Origin: Kiritimatiellia bacterium
GTDB lineage: Bacteria > Verrucomicrobiota > Kiritimatiellia > RFP12 > UBA1067
Direction: 5' to 3'
Assembly: GCA_028686345.1 (NCBI GenBank)
Contig: JAQUCE010000005.1
Coordinates: 17,659-81,658, forward strand
Length of the DNA: 64,000 nt
The translations under genes and the position numbers were made by a program. This document shows, piece after piece, positions 8,010 through 16,419 of this stretch. The stretch's first letter is position 1; each line of letters starts with the position of its first letter. Under the pieces are notes generated by a model. The model worked only from the letters and a program-made list of their open reading frames with translations, searched no databases and was not told the DNA's origin.

Positions 8010-9428
8010 TTATTTCACCTTGTTGTTCTCATAAAATTCAGCCAGTTTTTTCAAGCTTTCAGAGTCGCTCTCCGGCTGCGTTCCGGTTGCGGCGTTTTTG
8101 AGATAGATGTTGGTGGCAATTGATTGAACCTGGTTACCTGCCAGTGTCTGCAGGTCAATCGCAGGGGTGCGTATGTTCTCAGCGCGGGCGTTTTTGGCGT
8201 GATTGCCGCGATTTTCAGGGGCTGGCAGCGGTTGAACTTGCGCTGCGGCTGTTACCGCTGGCTGGCTGCTCTGTGTAACAACGGTTGCAGCAGGCAGGAG
8301 AGGCGTTGGGGGAGTGGTAACGGCTGGCAGCAATTTGTTGTCGGCGACCTGTGGCAGCTTGGCTATTTGCTGCGCCCTCTTTTTCTGTGCCAGATACTCC
8401 CGCCAGCGCTCATTGGCCTCAGCGTCTTTTTTCCGTTTTTCAGCGACCGCAACCTCCAGCGAGTTCACCTTGTGGCAGTAGTCGATAATGCCTGCGGCAA
8501 TTTTTTCCGCGCAGGCACTCTGCCATGCGTGCTCCTTCATACGCCGCGCTTCATCCCGGTTTGAGAGAAAGCCGCACTCAATCAGAGCTGCCGGACAGTG
8601 TGTCTCCCGCAGCACAAAAAAAGATTGGCGTTTGAGCCCGCGGTCAAAACTACTCTCCAGTCCGGTGAGTTGTTTGTGAATGGCATAGCCCAGCAGGTTG
8701 TTGTTGTAATCATTTTTGTTGCCGATCTGCCAGCCGCGCGGCGGGCTGCCCTCGGCGGTGCCGGGATATCCGCTCGGTGTCAGGATAAATGTCTCCACGC
8801 CGCAGGCATTGATGTTGGCGGCATGGTTGGCGTGGATGCTGACAAAAAGATCTGCTTTTTCTTTGCGCGCAATTGCCGCGCGTTCGTTCAGGGAGAGCGT
8901 CTTATCGCTGTCGCGCGTGGCGCGCACCTTAAGTCCGTGGCTGCGCAGGATCTTGCCAACGCGTCGGGCCAACTCCAGCGTGATCTTCTTCTCATAGAGG
9001 TCACGACCAGGTGTAATCGCGCCTGAGTCATCGCCGCCATGCCCTGGGTCCAGCACGATCTTCAGCGGCTGCGGCTTGTCCGCGGGCTTTGCCTGCAGCA
9101 TCAGGGCGATTAAATCCATATCAATCGCGGAGATCTTCCAGCCAGCGCCTGAAGCGCACAGTTCAGGCGCCACATTCAGCCAGACCGTCACACCATTGAT
9201 CAGCACTCTGCGACTGTTGTTGTGAAAAATCAGCGTGCTGGTCTGGTTTGAAAAAATACAGGTTTCGGCGGTGACCACCGCATTGCTGGCGGCAAACTGC
9301 TCCTGTGCCTGTTCCAGTGTTCTCCACGAAAAATAGGGGTTGTTGGGCGCGGGGGTGGCGGCAGCGCACTGAGTTGCAAACAGTACGGGAGAGAGATAAA
9401 GGCAGAAGTTTTTCAAAAATTTGTCCAT
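8010..9428 (-). CDS. N-acetylmuramoyl-L-alanine amidase (Amidase_3)
   Basis: 472 residues. The ATG at 9428 is chosen because it starts a typical signal peptide (MDKFLKNFCLYLSPVLFATQCAAA). The catalytic domain, roughly residues 120-320, carries the Amidase_3 zinc motifs: LDPGHGG (His ligand), the Glu of YEKK, SIHAN (His ligand) and the catalytic Glu in LIECGFLSN. It cleaves the amide between MurNAc and L-Ala of peptidoglycan in the periplasm. A small N-terminal domain precedes it. The tail (about residues 330-472) is Ala/Pro/Gln-rich, includes a charged helical stretch, and is low complexity. Operon partner: the unknown anchored protein 2 bp downstream. Confidence 0.92.
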   Translation of the reverse strand: MDKFLKNFCLYLSPVLFATQCAAATPAPNNPYFSWRTLEQAQEQFAASNAVVTAETCIFSNQTSTLIFHNNSRRVLINGVTVWLNVAPELCASGAGWKISAIDMDLIALMLQAKPADKPQPLKIVLDPGHGGDDSGAITPGRDLYEKKITLELARRVGKILRSHGLKVRATRDSDKTLSLNERAAIARKEKADLFVSIHANHAANINACGVETFILTPSGYPGTAEGSPPRGWQIGNKNDYNNNLLGYAIHKQLTGLESSFDRGLKRQSFFVLRETHCPAALIECGFLSNRDEARRMKEHAWQSACAEKIAAGIIDYCHKVNSLEVAVAEKRKKDAEANERWREYLAQKKRAQQIAKLPQVADNKLLPAVTTPPTPLLPAATVVTQSSQPAVTAAAQVQPLPAPENRGNHAKNARAENIRTPAIDLQTLAGNQVQSIATNIYLKNAATGTQPESDSESLKKLAEFYENNKVK

Positions 9429-9942
9429 AGTCAATCGGGTTCTGGTCTGGAATTTAATACACCAAAGCTTGCGCATCCTGTTAGGAAGCTAAAGAAGAGT
9501 ATCATAGCACACCTGTAATTCAGAATCCAGAGGTCATCGCAGAATTGCTGGCAGTATTGCCGGCAGTATTACCAGGATCATTTTTGCCGGTCAATTTTTG
9601 CCACAGAGTCACTGGGAGCGCCGACATCCCTGACGGCATCAGTAGCTTCACAAGGACAAATTGCCGACTCGTCTTCATCGGCTTCGCAACCTATGCCGCG
9701 GCAGGCAGGCGGTTAACACAAAAAGCACGAAAAGGGTGCGCTTTGTAGGGGTTTCTCACAGAGGCTCAGAGAACCCAGAGCGCAAAGTATGTTACTCTGA
9801 GAACTCTGTGCCTTCCCCGTCAGGGCGTAGTTCCGTTTGCGGGACGAAGCCTGATGTGAGAGATAAAAAACGTGCAAAAAAACACGGAAATGAATGATAG
9901 CAGTACAAAGAGCCGTTACAGGGCTCGGGTTCTTAGACCCTT

Positions 9943-9983
9943 AAACCCTTAGCGAAGGGCAAGATAATCATGTTGGTTCTTAA
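9943..9983. repeat. Family D palindromic repeat, copy 2
   Basis: CCCTTAGCGAAGGGCAAGAT then CATGTTGGTTCTTAA; diverged from the copies at 2650 and 22988. It is followed by a second AACATGTTG. Confidence 0.6.
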
Positions 9984-10146
9984 AAACATGTTGTCGGTGG
10001 CTACTCCTAATCCCAACCCTTATCCCTTTCGACCAGCCACAGGCTCCCGTTGTTTGATTAGGATTGTTCGTATTACCGGCCCAACGGGTCGGATTCACCA
10101 TAGCCATGGACAACGTCCCGGGTATCCGACCCCGCATTTATGTGTC

Positions 10147-10188
10147 CTGAAAGGGCACCTCAACCACGATTTTGAGGTGACCTTTCAG
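10147..10188 (-). terminator. Long hairpin downstream of ribonucleotide reductase
   Basis: CTGAAAGG-G-CACCTCAA, loop CCACGATT, TTGAGGTG-A-CCTTTCAG: 16 paired bases with one mismatch, 39 bp beyond the reductase stop. There is no T-run, so termination is a guess; it could equally stabilise the mRNA 3' end. Confidence 0.4.
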
Positions 10189-10227
10189 GTCACAAATCTA
10201 ATTTCTTACCTCAAAAAACCGAACTCC

Positions 10228-12477
10228 CTAAAAAAGCTCGCAGTTGCCGCCAGCACAGGCAATCGTCTCGGCCACTGTGGTGTTGTCCTGCCGCTCAATG
10301 AGCTGCGTGTAGTCAACCGGCGCGTGGGTGCGGGTTAAATCCTCCCACATCTTGCAGGTGCTGATGCGCTTGAGACAGCGGGTCATTTTGAGCGCGTCTT
10401 TTTTGAAATAATTCTCCGCGAACTTATGCGCACGGCGCACCCAGTCGAGCTTCTCCAGACGGACTGTTTCAATCGCCTCATAGACGCGCATGGGATAAGT
10501 TTTGGCTGTTGCCAGCTCCAGATTCTCACCGCGTCCCAGGACACAATCGCAGGCTGCCCACAGGTTGTCATCAAAGGCGTGCTGCCCATCAACAATCAGC
10601 CCTGAAGCCAGAATAGCGCCGACTCCGTAGATTTTAACAATCGTGGCCGCGTCCAGCACCTCGCAGAACGGGGCCTGCGGATAGTCGAGGTCGCCGCCGT
10701 CGGGCAGCAGGGAGATGCCGGCGAACGCGTGGCGGTTGGCATAGATGTACTCTTCAACATCATCCCACTCATCATCCTTGACCGAGATGGTGTTGGAGAC
10801 ATTGTGGCTGAGCCAGGGCTCGGCGCACAGCTCCACCTGCTTGCCGGCGTCAATCCAGTTCTCTTTTGTAAGCTTAACCTTTTCCAGCAGATCAGTTGCG
10901 CACAGGTCGCTTTTAATCAGCGCATCCGGCTGCGCTTTGATGCAGAATGTGAGCACCACATCGGTGCCGTTCGGATTCCAAACCGATTTTTCAACGGCTT
11001 TCGGGTTCTGGCCTTTAAAAAAGTCAACCAACAGCTCATCTTCATTGGCCTGGGCACGGCGCAGATAGCGCTTGGCGTGGTGGGGGTGGATCCCGGAGGA
11101 TGTTCCCAGAATCGAGCTGGTGGTGCCGGCCGGCTTGACGCAGGTTGCCCGCGCGGCCGGGTTGATCCCGATCCGCTGCGCCACCTCGGCGTTGATTTTA
11201 ATGATGTGTTTGGCCATGGCGCGCTGCAGCTCAGGGTCAAAGGCGATCTTCGGGTGCTCCATCATGCCGGTCATGGAGATGCCAAGCAGCGCTTCACGCT
11301 TGGCGATGCGGGTGCTGACCTCGCCCAGATATTCAAACTCGGTGTAATCAGCTTGCAGGGTTCCGAGAATGGCGGCCACCTCGCACGCCTCTTTAAACTT
11401 CTCCGGGCTGTCAACAAGGCCCATATTGATCTCGCAGAGGTTGCAGAAGGCGAAACCGGATTGGCCGTCAATCTGCGGATAGAGGCCAATCTCAACGCAG
11501 GGGTTGAAGGTCATCTCCAGGCTGTCGGTCCAGACAAAGCCCGGCTCGCCAAACTCCTTGACCGAGTGCATCAGCTCTGTGAATTGGGCGCGCGAGGTGG
11601 TGTCACGCAGCAGAATGGCCGAGTTGTTGGAACGTGCGCGCTGCGGGTTTTCGTTGAACCAGTTGCCGGTTTTTGATTTGGCCATCAGCTCGTCGTCAGG
11701 CGAAAAAAGACAGATTGTCGCGCTGCGGCGCACCCCGCCTGAGAGCACAGCGTCAGAGGCGTGCATCAGGATGTCATAGGCATCCAGTGAGCGCAGTCGC
11801 TCCTGGCCGTCAGCCACGCAGCGCTCCAGCAGATCGGTGATCAGCGCCAGGCTGCGCTTGAGCGGCTCCGGGCCGGGTGCGCGCCCCATGCCTGAGGAGA
11901 TCGGGCGTCCTTTGGGGCGAATCAGCGAGAAATCAAAGTTGACCCGCTTGCCGGCAAACTCGGGAAAGGGGTGGTCAGAGGTGAAGTAGCAGGAGAGCAG
12001 AACGCCGAGCGAGTCGCCCCACCCCTCGATTGTGTCAGGTATCACAAAGGTCTCGAGCGCGCCGGTGGCCGCGGCGATGCCGGGCAGTTTCGCAACATGA
12101 TGTTTTTGCACTGAGAAGCCCACCCCGCAGCCGCAGAGCAGCAGCCAGAGAGCCTCCTGGAAGAAACGGGCCCGGTCGCAGTAGGAGGTGGTGCAGTTAT
12201 AAATGCGGGCGTTTTTTCTCAGTATGGGCTCGCCGCCGAACTGCATTGCGCGCTGGCTGCCGAGCACCATACGTTTCTTGATCGCGCCCTCGCAGCGCTC
12301 CAGCAGATCATCCACGTTGATGTTTTTGGCGTTAAAGTGGGTGCGGTGCATTTCAATTACGCGTTCAACCGCCTCGTCAAAGGTTTCACGCCGCATTTTC
12401 TCGGGGATATAGCGGCTGTATTTAGATGTAAAAACATAGTTCTGCAGTGATTCTGTACTCATATTCAAAAAATCCAT
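10228..12477 (-). CDS. nrdJ: Ribonucleotide reductase, class II (adenosylcobalamin) type
   Basis: 749 residues. It reduces ribonucleotides to deoxyribonucleotides. Key cysteines: C95 in IYNCTTSYC and a second redox Cys at C345 in FAFCNLCEI; the radical Cys is C327 in NPCVEIG; a C-terminal pair C741/C746 lies in CAGGNC, three residues before the end. The C-x4-C tail and single-chain length near 740 match monomeric B12-dependent triphosphate reductases, and no small-subunit gene is nearby. The 18-residue gap between the radical Cys and C345 is longer than I recall for the Lactobacillus enzyme, so it may be a divergent subclade. The ATG at 12477 is used; 12462 (MSTESL) is the alternative. Two NrdR-like boxes lie upstream. 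Dependence on B12 is inferred. Confidence 0.85.
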   Translation of the reverse strand: MDFLNMSTESLQNYVFTSKYSRYIPEKMRRETFDEAVERVIEMHRTHFNAKNINVDDLLERCEGAIKKRMVLGSQRAMQFGGEPILRKNARIYNCTTSYCDRARFFQEALWLLLCGCGVGFSVQKHHVAKLPGIAAATGALETFVIPDTIEGWGDSLGVLLSCYFTSDHPFPEFAGKRVNFDFSLIRPKGRPISSGMGRAPGPEPLKRSLALITDLLERCVADGQERLRSLDAYDILMHASDAVLSGGVRRSATICLFSPDDELMAKSKTGNWFNENPQRARSNNSAILLRDTTSRAQFTELMHSVKEFGEPGFVWTDSLEMTFNPCVEIGLYPQIDGQSGFAFCNLCEINMGLVDSPEKFKEACEVAAILGTLQADYTEFEYLGEVSTRIAKREALLGISMTGMMEHPKIAFDPELQRAMAKHIIKINAEVAQRIGINPAARATCVKPAGTTSSILGTSSGIHPHHAKRYLRRAQANEDELLVDFFKGQNPKAVEKSVWNPNGTDVVLTFCIKAQPDALIKSDLCATDLLEKVKLTKENWIDAGKQVELCAEPWLSHNVSNTISVKDDEWDDVEEYIYANRHAFAGISLLPDGGDLDYPQAPFCEVLDAATIVKIYGVGAILASGLIVDGQHAFDDNLWAACDCVLGRGENLELATAKTYPMRVYEAIETVRLEKLDWVRRAHKFAENYFKKDALKMTRCLKRISTCKMWEDLTRTHAPVDYTQLIERQDNTTVAETIACAGGNCELF

Positions 12478-12521
12478 TAGTAAATTTATATCTCAAAAGC
12501 GGAAAAAGGGCTTTCAGCAAG

Positions 12522-12569
12522 CGACTATATATAGTGGTTGTTGCGGTGATTGTCCACTATATTTTGTAT
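12522..12569 (-). promoter_or_regulatory. Tandem NrdR-box-like sites
   Basis: CGACTATATATAGTGG (12522-12537) and CCACTATATTTTGTAT (12554-12569) match the NrdR consensus ACACTATATATAGTGT in the core. Their centres are 32 bp apart, about three helical turns, with a 16-bp gap. This is the usual arrangement of paired NrdR boxes. They lie 45-92 bp upstream of the reductase start. Confidence 0.75.
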
Positions 12570-12721
12570 TTTTTGTGTAAGTTGTTGTAAATCAAGGATG
12601 CTTTTGTTGTAGGTTTAACGGAGTTTAGATGTTGGGTTTTTGGGTTTCCAGCATGTTCCCAATCGTCCGCCATGCGGGCAACCGCGGGTAACACGCGAAT
12701 GATCAGCAGGGTACGCAAAAA

Positions 12722-12770
12722 CGCAGCTCCGATTTCCAATCGGAGATCTCCGGTTGCAAACCGGAGCTCC
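12722..12770. repeat. Family B double hairpin, copy 2
   Basis: CTCCGATTTCCAATCGGAG then CTCCGGTTGCAAACCGGAG, ending 9 bp from the GH97 stop codon. With a diverged CCCAATCGTCCGCC fragment of family C (12658-12671) and the NrdR boxes it accounts for the 12478-12778 gap; no gene seen. Confidence 0.85.
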
Positions 12771-12778
12771 GCAAAATA

Positions 12779-14632
12779 TCACCTGATTGGTTCCAATCGC
12801 AAGGCATGACCGCCGTTGGCTGCCATCTCGGCTGTGATGACGCTGGTAGAGTCGACCACTTGCTTTTCGCATTTGACGCTTGTCCGCTCCGAGCCATCCG
12901 GTGCTCCGTCACTGTAAATAAAAGCCGTGTATTTTTGTTGAGGTTTGAGAAATGTGAGCGGGATCTTCAGTTCACGGCGCTCGAGGGCGTTGATGGAGCC
13001 CACAAACCACTCTTCGCCTGCACGACGCGCGATGGTTGCATAGGCCCCGATTTGGGCGTTAATCACCTTGGTGTCATCCCAGGTGGTTGGTGTCCGACGC
13101 CAGAAATCCAGCTCAGGCTCATTTTTAAAAGCCGATGGGCGGTCATACCAGAAAAGGAATTGCCAGGGGCTGTAGGTGACAGCTGTCAGCGCCAACTGAT
13201 GTGCACGCGTGTTTTGAACGCGTCCGTTGTACCAGCAGGGGGTGTAGTCGCCTGCGCCGCAGAGATAACGGGTGAAGGGAAGCGCGCAGTTATGCTCAGC
13301 AGGGGGCATCTCTTCATTGCCGGCAATGCCTTCCACTGTCATGAGGTTGGGGTAGGTGCGTTGATTACCGGTCATCCGGTATTCATCGTGAATGTCGATC
13401 ATCATCTCAGCTTCAGCGGCTTTGCGGATGGCCTCGTGCAGCCAGGTGGTCCACACTTGACTGCCCACATTGACAAACCCGTACTTCATGCCGACAATGC
13501 CCCATTTTTTATAGAGCAGCAGAATTTCATCCAGCCGCGCTTCAAGCTGGTGCCGGTTGACATAGAGAATCACGCCAATCCCGTTTTTCTTGCCATACTC
13601 AATCACAGCCGGCAGATCCAGCGGTCCCTTGGAGCGCTTGGGGTCAAGTGTTACAGTTCGCGCATCGGATGCTGCATCATATTCGTGGCCATACCAGCCG
13701 GCGTCAAATTCAACATACTGCAGATTCATCTCTTTCGCAAAATCAACGCACTCCATGCCGCCTTGAGTTGTGAGTGTGGTCTCGCGGATAACCTTGCCTG
13801 GTTTGATCCAGCTGGTATCTTTTATTTTACAGGGTTCATTCAGGTTCAGCAGCAAGTCGTTGTTTTCCAGCAGTGCGCCGGCATGGTCGGCCACCATTAC
13901 AAAACGCCAGGGGCTTTGATCCGGCAGGCTCAGCTCAACCGCTGAGTCCAACTGCGCGCACAGGGTGTTGGCTTTGCCGGGCATGGGCCGGTATTTCATG
14001 CGGGCAAAGGTGAAAAGGGCGGCCTCTCCAATGGCCAGCACCACGCCATCCTGCATTTCAACCGTTAGCGGACGTTCACACTTTGGCTTAATCTGGCTGA
14101 TGGTTGCAGGTTTATACTGCCCTTGAGCGTGATAGACCGGCCATGCGCGGTGGTCGCCGGTGAACGTATATTCAGTCAGCTCCTGATTGATTTTCAGGGT
14201 GGCGCGGGGCTGTTGAGGGAAGATATAACGAAAGGCAAACCCTTGGTCATAGGCACGGCACTCAAGGCGCATAACAAGATCATCGCAGCGTTGGTTGAGA
14301 AGATTGAGGTTAAGGGCGTTGTAGTTATCGATAATGACTGCACGTTCGCCGTAAACCGGCTTCCAGCTTTTGTTTTCATGATGGCGGGATTGACTGGTCA
14401 GTGAAAAACCATGGCTGAGCTCCTGGCCATCATTGATGTTAAATCCCATGCGGGAGTCGAGGATAACTGGTTTGCCCCTGTAGTTGACATGGTAGGTTAA
14501 ACCGCCACTCTCTGAAATGGCAACCACAGCGGTGATACTCCTGTCAGGCGACTCCAACGTAAATTGGTCTGCAAGCAGGTTGAAGCTCAGCAGCGCAAGC
14601 TGCACTATTAAAGTAAATCTGCAAAATTTCAT
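12779..14632 (-). CDS. Glycoside hydrolase family 97 (alpha-glucosidase/alpha-galactosidase type)
   Basis: 617 residues with a signal peptide (MKFCRFTLIVQLALLSFNLLA). The layout matches GH97. There is an N-terminal beta-sandwich (about 22-270, opening QFTLESPDRSITAVV), then a TIM barrel (about 280-520) containing YVEFDAGWYG, MIDIHDEYRMTG and TVEGIAGNEE with AEHNCALPFTRYLCGAGDYT, then a C-terminal beta domain. GH97 enzymes remove alpha-linked glucose or galactose with calcium help. Whether this copy is inverting or retaining cannot be decided from what I see. It is probably periplasmic or secreted. It is a single gene with no transporter beside it, and its 3' end abuts a family B repeat. Confidence 0.9.
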   Translation of the reverse strand: MKFCRFTLIVQLALLSFNLLADQFTLESPDRSITAVVAISESGGLTYHVNYRGKPVILDSRMGFNINDGQELSHGFSLTSQSRHHENKSWKPVYGERAVIIDNYNALNLNLLNQRCDDLVMRLECRAYDQGFAFRYIFPQQPRATLKINQELTEYTFTGDHRAWPVYHAQGQYKPATISQIKPKCERPLTVEMQDGVVLAIGEAALFTFARMKYRPMPGKANTLCAQLDSAVELSLPDQSPWRFVMVADHAGALLENNDLLLNLNEPCKIKDTSWIKPGKVIRETTLTTQGGMECVDFAKEMNLQYVEFDAGWYGHEYDAASDARTVTLDPKRSKGPLDLPAVIEYGKKNGIGVILYVNRHQLEARLDEILLLYKKWGIVGMKYGFVNVGSQVWTTWLHEAIRKAAEAEMMIDIHDEYRMTGNQRTYPNLMTVEGIAGNEEMPPAEHNCALPFTRYLCGAGDYTPCWYNGRVQNTRAHQLALTAVTYSPWQFLFWYDRPSAFKNEPELDFWRRTPTTWDDTKVINAQIGAYATIARRAGEEWFVGSINALERRELKIPLTFLKPQQKYTAFIYSDGAPDGSERTSVKCEKQVVDSTSVITAEMAANGGHALRLEPIR

Positions 14633-14790
14633 ATCAATCTCCTGTTAAATTATAACACATCTTCCGGGTTGTGAATCGGGCGGCTAAAATTATCTGAATG
14701 GGATATAATAGCAAAAGTTTTCCTTAATTTCTTGTTTTTTACGGCAGGAGTTGAGAGAATAACCATTAGTCAAATCTAAGGGAGATCAAG

Positions 14791-15945
14791 ATGAGCAAAT
14801 TCAAGACGCATGTGGTCATTTTATCGGATCAGGTTTTGCCGAATGTTCTGCCGGTTCTGGATTATACCACCGCGCCGGAGTTGGTTATTATCTGCGAAAA
14901 CGACGCAATGCACAACCGGGGTCTGGGCACGCGGATGATCAGGTTTCTGGAGACAAAAAACATACGCGGTGAGCTTTTCAGAGTCGGAGGCGGCTCTGAT
15001 TTCAAGGAGCTGCAGAAAAGATTTCAGGAGTTGGCCACACGTCTGGGTTCCCGCGCCGCTGAGGTCGCGGTCAATCTTTCCGGGGGTAATAAGCTGATGT
15101 CGTGCGTTGCGCAGAATGTTTTTGCAGGCAAACGATTCACCTGTTTCTATGGTTTACCGGCACAGGGCGAGCTGGTGGAGTTAAGCGGCGGGCTGGCTCA
15201 GTTTCATCAGTTGCGCGATAAGCTGAAACTGACAGACTTCTTTAAGGTTCATGGCTACACAGTGCTTGCCAAGCGCGAGAAGAACCTCAAGCTGATCAGC
15301 GGTTCGCATGCTTTGTGCCGGGATATTTTAGCGGATTTCAGTAAGTACGGGAGACACATCGCCTACCTCAACCGACTGGCAGCCGGCGCGGAAAATCACT
15401 TCTCTTTAAAGGCGAAAGCCAATATAACCCCGGACGAGGCTCCGCTCTTTGAGCTTTTTGCCAGGCACGGATTTATCTCCAAGTTTGATGATGGGATGGT
15501 TGAGTTTGTCAGCGATGAGGACCGCGGCTTTTGCAAGGGTGGTTGGCTGGAGGACTATCTGCATCAGACGCTTAAAAGTATTCATAAAGAGGTCGTGTTG
15601 CAGGACTTCGCGACTTCGGTTGAGATCGAAGGTGAGTCTGGCCGGCGGAGTGAACTGGACGCGGCCTTTCTCTTCAAGAACAAACTTTACATTGTTGAGG
15701 CAAACACCTCTCCTGTGCATGACCGGGGCGCCAGCCTGCTTCACCGGCTGGATACCCTCAAGGATTTTGCCGGAACATACACCTTTTCAATCCTGATTGC
15801 GCTGAGGGGCGCGCAGAATTTTGACCGCCGACGTGCGCAAGATCAGGGTGTGCATCTGATCCAGAGCACGGAGATCAATGATCTCGAGAGTCGCATCAGA
15901 GCTGTGATCGGCGCCCCTGTGCAGAAACCAACGGATAGCCGCTAA
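14791..15945 (+). CDS. Card1/Can2-like CARF-nuclease (DUF1887 type), orphan, altered active site
   Basis: 384 residues, ATG after AAGGGAGATCAAG. The N-terminal Rossmann-like CARF domain (1 to about 150) carries NLSGGNK at 95-101, the counterpart of the N-x-T-G-G-T-K cyclic-oligoadenylate-binding motif. A middle helical region follows. The C-terminal PD-(D/E)xK nuclease region has GGWLEDY (250-256), ELD (288-290) and VEANTS (302-307). In Card1 these read GGWFEEY, ELD and IECKS, so the catalytic Lys of E-x-K is Asn305 here. Card1/Can2 enzymes are activated by cyclic oligoadenylate made by type III CRISPR complexes and cut nucleic acids. No cas gene or CRISPR array lies in the window. A TATAAT at 14704-14709 may be its -10 box. 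It may be catalytically weak, inactive or repurposed. Confidence 0.8.
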   Translation: MSKFKTHVVILSDQVLPNVLPVLDYTTAPELVIICENDAMHNRGLGTRMIRFLETKNIRGELFRVGGGSDFKELQKRFQELATRLGSRAAEVAVNLSGGNKLMSCVAQNVFAGKRFTCFYGLPAQGELVELSGGLAQFHQLRDKLKLTDFFKVHGYTVLAKREKNLKLISGSHALCRDILADFSKYGRHIAYLNRLAAGAENHFSLKAKANITPDEAPLFELFARHGFISKFDDGMVEFVSDEDRGFCKGGWLEDYLHQTLKSIHKEVVLQDFATSVEIEGESGRRSELDAAFLFKNKLYIVEANTSPVHDRGASLLHRLDTLKDFAGTYTFSILIALRGAQNFDRRRAQDQGVHLIQSTEINDLESRIRAVIGAPVQKPTDSR

Positions 15946-16419
15946 AGCAGCTAGTCGCCGCAACCAAAAAATACTGTGTGATGTGCGGAAGCTTGAGGAA
16001 CTTCATTGTAGGTACGATTTCCAATCGGACATATCCGGTTGGAAACCGGAGCTGCTGAGGCCGGCTACGCCTCCGATTGACGATAGCGGCGACGATGCTG
16101 GTTGACGATTTTCACGCATGATCCCAATCGTCCGCCAACATCGTCGCACAGCATCGTCGACCGCACCGGTAGGGCACGGCCTCCACCGCGCCCGCGAACG
16201 ACCTTGCGGCGCAAGCGTAAACGTTGTGAAGTATATCCGCTGATATGCCCCGCTGGTTTAGTCAACAACGCTATGCGTTGCATAGAAAAGATGGAAGTTC
16301 TTTTTTTTGCGCCTTTTGCGGCTATTCCTTTTTTCCTTTGCTTCGTTATGTTTAGCCGCAAAAAAACGCAAAAGTCGCAAAATCTTTCGCAAACACGATA
16401 GGATTTAAGAAAAGAGGTA
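15946..16419. repeat. Composite repeat: family B copy 3, family C copy 2 and linked modules
   Basis: Family B lies at 16008-16055 (GATTTCCAATCGGAC, GGTTGGAAACCGGAG) and family C at 16090-16160. Then comes GGTAGGGCACGGCCTCCACC and CCTTGCGGCGCAAGCG, modules also seen near 23063 and 63745. From 16308 to 16382 an inverted repeat (TTGCGCCTTTTGCGGCTATT against TTAGCCGCAAAAAAACGCAA) precedes the sirtuin 3' end. No gene seen. Confidence 0.8.

Larger units (their letters stand above)
9477..10227. other. Intergenic region, repeats only
   Basis: No credible gene was seen in 751 bp. It holds an AACACAAAAAGCACGAAAAGG stretch (about 9715-9735) related to the tandem at 39340-39367. A loose inverted repeat follows around 9760-9810 (CACAGAGGCTCAGAG against CTCTGAGAACTCTGTG). 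A family D copy lies at 9943-9983 and a long hairpin at 10147-10188. Confidence 0.6.

Noticed and set aside
10729..11676. 315-codon plus-strand frame
   Set aside because: Antisense of the ribonucleotide reductase, which has all family motifs on the other strand.
12806..13945. 379-codon plus-strand frame
   Set aside because: Antisense of the GH97 gene; no domain resemblance.
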